A stretch of DNA of 64,000 nt from Bacteroidales bacterium (lineage in GTDB: Bacteria; Bacteroidota; Bacteroidia; Bacteroidales; UBA12077): positions 1-64,000 of the forward strand of contig JAQIBH010000090.1 in the NCBI GenBank assembly GCA_027859205.1. Direction: 5' to 3'. The translations under genes and the position numbers were made by a program. Position 1 is the first letter of the stretch. The number at the start of each line of letters is the position of its first letter. Shown here in pieces: positions 59,049 through 64,000 of this stretch. The notes beneath the pieces were generated by a model, which was given only the letters and a program-made list of their open reading frames with translations, had not been told where the DNA came from and ran no database searches.

Positions 59049-61766
59049 TTATCTTAAAGCAGCTTGTGCTGCAGCTAATCTGGCAATTGGTACTCTAAAT
59101 GGAGAACAAGATACATAATCCATTCCGGTTCTGTGACAAAATTCAACTGAAGTTGGTTCACCACCGTGTTCACCACAAATTCCTACTTTTAATTCTGGTT
59201 TTACTGATCTGCCTTTTTGAGTTGCCATTTCAACTAATTGACCAACACCTGTTTGATCTAATTGTTGGAATGGATCATTCTTTAAGATACCTTTATTAAT
59301 ATATATTGGTAAGAACTTACCAGCATCATCACGTGAGTATCCGAAAGTCATCTGAGTTAGGTCGTTAGTTCCGAATGAAAAGAATTCTGCATGTTTAGCA
59401 ATTTCGTTTGCAGTAAGTGCAGCACGTGGAATTTCAATCATAGTGCCAACCATAAAATCAACCTTAACGCCTTTTTCTTCTTGAACTTCAGCAGCTACAC
59501 GACGAATAATTTCTTCCTGCATTAGATATTCTTCAACAGTTCCAATAAGAGGAACCATAATTTCTGGCTTTGGATTAAGACCTTTAGCTTTTAAATCACA
59601 AGTAGCTTCTATAATAGCACGTGCTTGCATTTCTGTAATCTCAGGATAAGTATTTCCTAAACGACAACCACGATGACCAAGCATTGGGTTAAATTCGTGA
59701 AGCGAATCAACCTTAGCTTTAACCACCTCAATGGAAATGCCTAATTTTGCAGCCATTTCAGCTTGAGATGTTGTATCGTTTGGAGTAAACTCGTGTAATG
59801 GCGGATCCAGTAATCGAATAGTAACACCAAATCCGTCCATAGCTTCTAAAATTCCTGTGAAATCTTCTCGTTGAATAGGTAATAATTTAGCAAGTGCATT
59901 CTTGCGACCTTCAAGATTTTCGGCAAGAATCATTTCACGGATAGCCCAAATACGTTCACCTTCGAAGAACATGTGTTCTGTACGACATAGACCAATTCCT
60001 TTAGCACCAAATTCACGCGCGGTTTTCGCGTCTGAGGGAGAATCAGCATTTGTTCTTACATACATCTTGGTATTTTTCTCAGCAAGATCCATCATTTTAC
60101 CAAAATCGCCATCTAACGTTGGAGTGATCGTAGCAACCTTACCTTCATAAACAACACCTGTAGAACCATCAAGAGAGATATAATCACCTTTTTTAAAAGC
60201 TATTCCATTAATTGTTAAAGATGTGTTTGAAACAGTAATTCCAGCGGCAGAAGAGATACAACATTTACCCATTCCGCGAGCAACAACCGCTGCGTGAGAA
60301 GTCATACCTCCCCGCTCAGTAAGAATACCTGCAGCAGCATACATTCCTTTTAAATCTTCAGGAGAAGTCTCGCGACGTACAAGAATTACTTTTTCACCTT
60401 TTTCAGCTTCAATTTCAGCGTCATCAGCAGAGAAAACAATTATACCTGTTGCAGCTCCTGGAGAAGCAGGAAGACCTTTAGAAAGTACTTTTGCATTTGC
60501 TATAGCTGAAGCTTCAAATACAGGATGAAGAAGTTCGTCTAATTTGTTTGGCTCTTGACGCAAAATAGCAGTTTTTTCGTCGATCAAACCTTGTTTTAAC
60601 ATGTCTACTGCCATTTTAACCATTGCTGCACCAGTTCGTTTACCATTACGAGTTTGTAACATCCAAAGTTTACCATCTTGAATAGTAAACTCCATATCTT
60701 GCATATCACTATAATGATCTTCTAGTTTCTGTTGAACATTATTAAGTTCATTATAAATTGTAGGCATTGATTCTTCTAATGAAGCGAAATCTTTCACACG
60801 AACTTCTTCTGAAGTACCATTTCTTTCAGCCCAACGTAGAGAACCAATTTTAGTTATTTCTAAAGGAGTACGAACACCAGAAACAACATCTTCACCTTGA
60901 GCATTGATTAAGTACTCTCCGTTAAATTGATCTTCGCCAGTAGCAGCATCACGAGAGAAAGCAACTCCTGTTCCAGAATTATCCCCCATATTACCATATA
61001 CCATAGCTTGTACGTTTACAGCGGTTCCCCACTCATCTGGAATTTGCTCCATACGACGGTAAAGGATTGCTCTTTCAGTATTCCAGGAATCGAATACGGC
61101 ACAAACAGAACCCCATAATTGATCCCATGGATTTGTTGGGAAATCTTCACCGGCTTTGGCTTTAACAACAGCTTTAAAGTCTTCTACTACAGCTTTTAAA
61201 TCTTCTACTGTCATTTCAGTATCAGTGGAGTAATTATTATCTTTTTTTACTTTATCAAGAACTTGTTCGAAAGGACAGTGTTCACCATTTTCAGCTTCAA
61301 CACCCATAACAACGTCGCCATACATTTGAATGAAACGACGATATGAATCGTAAGCAAATTTTTCGTTTCCAGATTTCTCAGCAATAACTTTTACGGTTTC
61401 ATCATTCATACCTAAGTTAAGAACAGTATTCATCATACCTGGCATAGAAGCTCGAGCACCAGAACGTACAGATACTAAAAGAGGGAATTCTTCGCCCTTT
61501 GCGCCAAATTTAGCATTCATTGTTTTTTCTGTGGTAGCAATACCTACTTCTACCTCAGCTTTCATTAATTCAACAACAGCATCTTTTCCTTTTTGATTAT
61601 ATTCTGTACATACTTCAGTAGTAATTGTAAATCCTGCTGGAACAGGCACTCCAATAAGGTTCATCTCAGCAAGATTAGCTCCTTTTCCTCCTAAAAGGTT
61701 TTTCATTGAAGCGTTTCCTTCTGCTTTTTTATCTCCAAAAGTATAAACTCTTTTTAAGTTCGACAT
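59049..61766 (-). CDS. ppdK: pyruvate, phosphate dikinase
   Basis: LLGGKGANLAEMN, LTERGGMTSHAAVVARGMGKCC, GIGLCRTEHMFF, FFSFGTNDLTQMTFGYSRDD. Confidence 0.98.
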   Translation of the reverse strand: MSNLKRVYTFGDKKAEGNASMKNLLGGKGANLAEMNLIGVPVPAGFTITTEVCTEYNQKGKDAVVELMKAEVEVGIATTEKTMNAKFGAKGEEFPLLVSVRSGARASMPGMMNTVLNLGMNDETVKVIAEKSGNEKFAYDSYRRFIQMYGDVVMGVEAENGEHCPFEQVLDKVKKDNNYSTDTEMTVEDLKAVVEDFKAVVKAKAGEDFPTNPWDQLWGSVCAVFDSWNTERAILYRRMEQIPDEWGTAVNVQAMVYGNMGDNSGTGVAFSRDAATGEDQFNGEYLINAQGEDVVSGVRTPLEITKIGSLRWAERNGTSEEVRVKDFASLEESMPTIYNELNNVQQKLEDHYSDMQDMEFTIQDGKLWMLQTRNGKRTGAAMVKMAVDMLKQGLIDEKTAILRQEPNKLDELLHPVFEASAIANAKVLSKGLPASPGAATGIIVFSADDAEIEAEKGEKVILVRRETSPEDLKGMYAAAGILTERGGMTSHAAVVARGMGKCCISSAAGITVSNTSLTINGIAFKKGDYISLDGSTGVVYEGKVATITPTLDGDFGKMMDLAEKNTKMYVRTNADSPSDAKTAREFGAKGIGLCRTEHMFFEGERIWAIREMILAENLEGRKNALAKLLPIQREDFTGILEAMDGFGVTIRLLDPPLHEFTPNDTTSQAEMAAKLGISIEVVKAKVDSLHEFNPMLGHRGCRLGNTYPEITEMQARAIIEATCDLKAKGLNPKPEIMVPLIGTVEEYLMQEEIIRRVAAEVQEEKGVKVDFMVGTMIEIPRAALTANEIAKHAEFFSFGTNDLTQMTFGYSRDDAGKFLPIYINKGILKNDPFQQLDQTGVGQLVEMATQKGRSVKPELKVGICGEHGGEPTSVEFCHRTGMDYVSCSPFRVPIARLAAAQAALR

Positions 61767-62077
61767 TTTCTATATGTTTAAGATTTATAAATAATTGACT
61801 ATGATTGCTTTAACAAAAATGTTAGATGAATACAAAGATATTTAAAAAATTACAAATTCTGAACCTGTTATCAATTATTTTAATAATTATGTTTTGTAAT
61901 TTATAAATCTAAAAATTGGATAATTAAATTGTCATATTATATTAACCTTTTTGGAAGCATAAAGGAAGAAAAATAGTTCAAGAGCGAATGTTCAACGTTA
62001 AGTGTTGCCTCTATTGTTAAAATTATTTTATTTGAGCAAATAATTATTCATTTTTAATTACTAATTGTTAATTGAAT

Positions 62078-62977
62078 TTATGATCTGGGATGGAATTGAA
62101 TTATTGCATCACGTAAATATTCACGATCGAGGTGTGTGTAAATTTCTGTAGTTATTATTGATTCATGACCAAGCATTTCTTGAACTGCACGTAAATCTGC
62201 ACCTCCATCAATTAAATGTGAAGCAAAAGAATGCCGAAAGGTATGAGGACTTATGTTTTTATGAATTTCTGCCTGCACGGCAAGGTTTTTAACAATTGTA
62301 AAAATCATTACCCGCGATAATTGTTTGCCTCTGCGATTTAAGAAAACAATATTTTGACTTTCCTTATCAATATTCGGCAATAAATTTCTATCCTCAAAAT
62401 AGTACCGGATTTCTTTCATTGCTTTTTGACTTATTGGTACAAGACGTTCCTTATCTCCTTTACCTACAACGCGAATAAAGCCATCGTTAAAGTAAATATT
62501 TGAGATTTTAAGATTTATTAATTCAGAAACTCGAAGACCACAACTGTAAAGTGTTTCAATAATTGCTTTGTTTCGTTGTCCTTCGGCTTGACTTAAATCT
62601 ATTGCTGCTATAATCATATCAACCTCTGCAATAGAAAGAAATTCTGGAAGCTTACGTCCAATACGTGGCGATTCCAATAAACTACTGGGATTAGTTTCTA
62701 TTTTATCCTCAAGAATTAGAAATTTAAAGAAAGCCTTTAATCCTGATATTATTCTTGCTTGTGATCTTGCATTTAAACCAAACTCGTTTATCCACTCAAT
62801 AAAATCTTTTAAATTTTCAAATTTAATATTGATGGGGGAAATTTGAATATCTTTTATTTCAAGAAAAGTAACTAGTTTACGAATATCGGTTTCGTATGCT
62901 GTTATGGAATTGTTTGATAAAGACTTTTCGAGCTTTAAAAAATTTCTAAATTGAATTATGCTATCTTCCCAGTCCAT
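62078..62977 (-). CDS. xerD: site-specific tyrosine recombinase XerC/XerD-like
   Basis: LYSCGLRVSELINLK, ISPHTFRHSFASHLIDGGADLRAVQEMLGHESIITTEIYTHLD catalytic R..HxxR..H..Y. Confidence 0.94.
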   Translation of the reverse strand: MDWEDSIIQFRNFLKLEKSLSNNSITAYETDIRKLVTFLEIKDIQISPINIKFENLKDFIEWINEFGLNARSQARIISGLKAFFKFLILEDKIETNPSSLLESPRIGRKLPEFLSIAEVDMIIAAIDLSQAEGQRNKAIIETLYSCGLRVSELINLKISNIYFNDGFIRVVGKGDKERLVPISQKAMKEIRYYFEDRNLLPNIDKESQNIVFLNRRGKQLSRVMIFTIVKNLAVQAEIHKNISPHTFRHSFASHLIDGGADLRAVQEMLGHESIITTEIYTHLDREYLRDAIIQFHPRS

Positions 62978-63095
62978 TAAGTTTATGTTAATTAGAGATT
63001 CTTAGAAAACACCAAATTACTCACGATCATTTTTATTTTTAATGAAGTTCGTGAGCTTCGCAAAGTTCTGCGTTACTCTCAACTTAAAAACAACC

Positions 63096-63141
63096 GTTTA
63101 CAAAAGTAAACTCCTTGATTTTCAAGACTTCGAAAGTCTTG
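63096..63141. repeat. Cluster of short perfect stem-loops in the xerD-aroQ intergenic region
   Basis: GTTTAC-aaaa-GTAAAC (63096-63111) and CAAGACTT-cga-AAGTCTTG (63123-63141). Confidence 0.5.
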
Positions 63142-63264
63142 TCTTTGACGCTTTCTAAAAACCTCTTTTAAAATAGTAGTTTTATTTAAAGCCAAATTAT
63201 TGAGCTGTCATCTTTCAAAGTTAATGTTTATGCTTAAATTTGTGTTAGATTTAAATGAGAAAAT

Positions 63265-63690
63265 ATGAAAATTCAAATTATTAATGGACCTAACCTAAAT
63301 TTATTAGGGACACGAGAAAAAGATATATATGGTGATATCAATTTCGAAAAATACTTAGATTCACTATATGAGGAATTTGATGATATTGAGATAAATTATT
63401 ATCAGTCGAATGTTGAAGGTGAGATCATAAATAAATTGCATGAAGTAGGATTAAATTATGATGGTATAGTACTAAATGCTGGTGGTTATACACATACTTC
63501 TGTTGCTATTAGAGATGCAATAAAAGCTATAAATTCACTTGTGGTTGAAGTACATATTTCTAATGTTTTTGCAAGAGAAGAGTTTCGTCATACATCATTA
63601 ATCGCACCTAATTGTATTGGAAGTATTTCTGGTTTTGGTTTAGATAGTTACAGACTTGCAATTGAAGGATTGAAAAAATTGAAAATGTAG
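63265..63690 (+). CDS. aroQ: 3-dehydroquinate dehydratase, type II
   Basis: IINGPNLNLLGTREKDIYG, YYQSNVEGEIINKLHE, NAGGYTHTSVAIRDAI, EVHISNVFAREEFRHTS. Confidence 0.97.
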   Translation: MKIQIINGPNLNLLGTREKDIYGDINFEKYLDSLYEEFDDIEINYYQSNVEGEIINKLHEVGLNYDGIVLNAGGYTHTSVAIRDAIKAINSLVVEVHISNVFAREEFRHTSLIAPNCIGSISGFGLDSYRLAIEGLKKLKM

Positions 63691-63810
63691 TCAGAATTCA
63701 GAGAAAAAGTTAAGTTGAAAGGATAAAACGGATGCAAGAGACAAGTTAAAGGTTGTAGATAATTAATGGAACTTCGAACTATGTACTTGAAACTATGAAC
63801 TAATTATATT

Positions 63811-64000
63811 ATGATTAAGAAAACAAAAATTGTAGCAACTATATCAGATAAGACTTGTACACCTGAATTTATTGAATCATTGTATAATGAAGGGATGGAT
63901 GTTGTTCGTATGAATACTGCACATCAAAATCGGGAAGGTGCTCTAAAAGTCATACAAGATGTGAGGAAAGTATCAGGAAAAATAGCTCTTTTAATAGATA
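63811..64000 (+). CDS. pyk: pyruvate kinase, N-terminal part, truncated by right edge
   Basis: ATG at 63811: MIKKTKIVATISDKTCTPEFIESLYNEGMDVVRMNTAHQNREGALKVIQDVRKVSGKIALLIDT. Confidence 0.88.
   Translation, partial: MIKKTKIVATISDKTCTPEFIESLYNEGMDVVRMNTAHQNREGALKVIQDVRKVSGKIALLID

Noticed and set aside
62078-62977. XerD-like recombinase as evidence for an integrative element
   Set aside because: Looks like the housekeeping Xer protein; no attachment-site repeats, tRNA or phage/ICE genes next to it.
1-64000. CRISPR arrays, tRNA/rRNA genes, complete insertion sequences or prophage
   Set aside because: None seen: no regularly spaced direct repeats, no transposase or phage structural ORFs in the track, no recognisable tRNA cloverleaf noticed by eye.

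Overview
AT-rich chromosomal window from a Bacteroidetes-type (probably Bacteroidales/Marinilabiliales-like) genome. Four regions stand out. (1) 1-9559: a divergent biosynthetic gene cluster that runs off the left edge. It has a ketosynthase, FabG, an aromatic amino acid ammonia-lyase resembling flexirubin-associated TALs, an HTH-like protein, a BtrH-type protein, two ACPs, a sulfotransferase, a B12-binding radical SAM enzyme, a small unknown protein, a dedicated AcpS and a dedicated malonyltransferase. This looks like an aryl-polyene/flexirubin-type pathway with unusual tailoring enzymes, and it is the best candidate for an undescribed system. (2) 9571-24255: accessory and envelope genes, including a secreted superoxide-reductase-like protein, a second B12-radical SAM protein, a TonB receptor, a PorE-like TPR/PD40/OmpA protein and an octaheme lipoprotein cytochrome next to a NarL-type two-component system. 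(3) 36994-42450: an accessory segment with a sigma factor and an SPFH operon carrying an unlisted 59-aa RHH-like protein and a GATATC-containing palindrome. It also holds an EcoRV-like restriction-modification pair whose endonuclease is frameshifted in an A7 tract directly after its apparent start codon. (4) The rest is mostly housekeeping: gcvT, serC/serA, uvrA, prmA, tpiA, tmk, folP, cdaA, plsY, pckA, ppdK, xerD, aroQ and the start of pyk. I saw no tRNA, rRNA, CRISPR array, complete IS or prophage. All calls come from reading the sequence and remembered family motifs; no database search was run.
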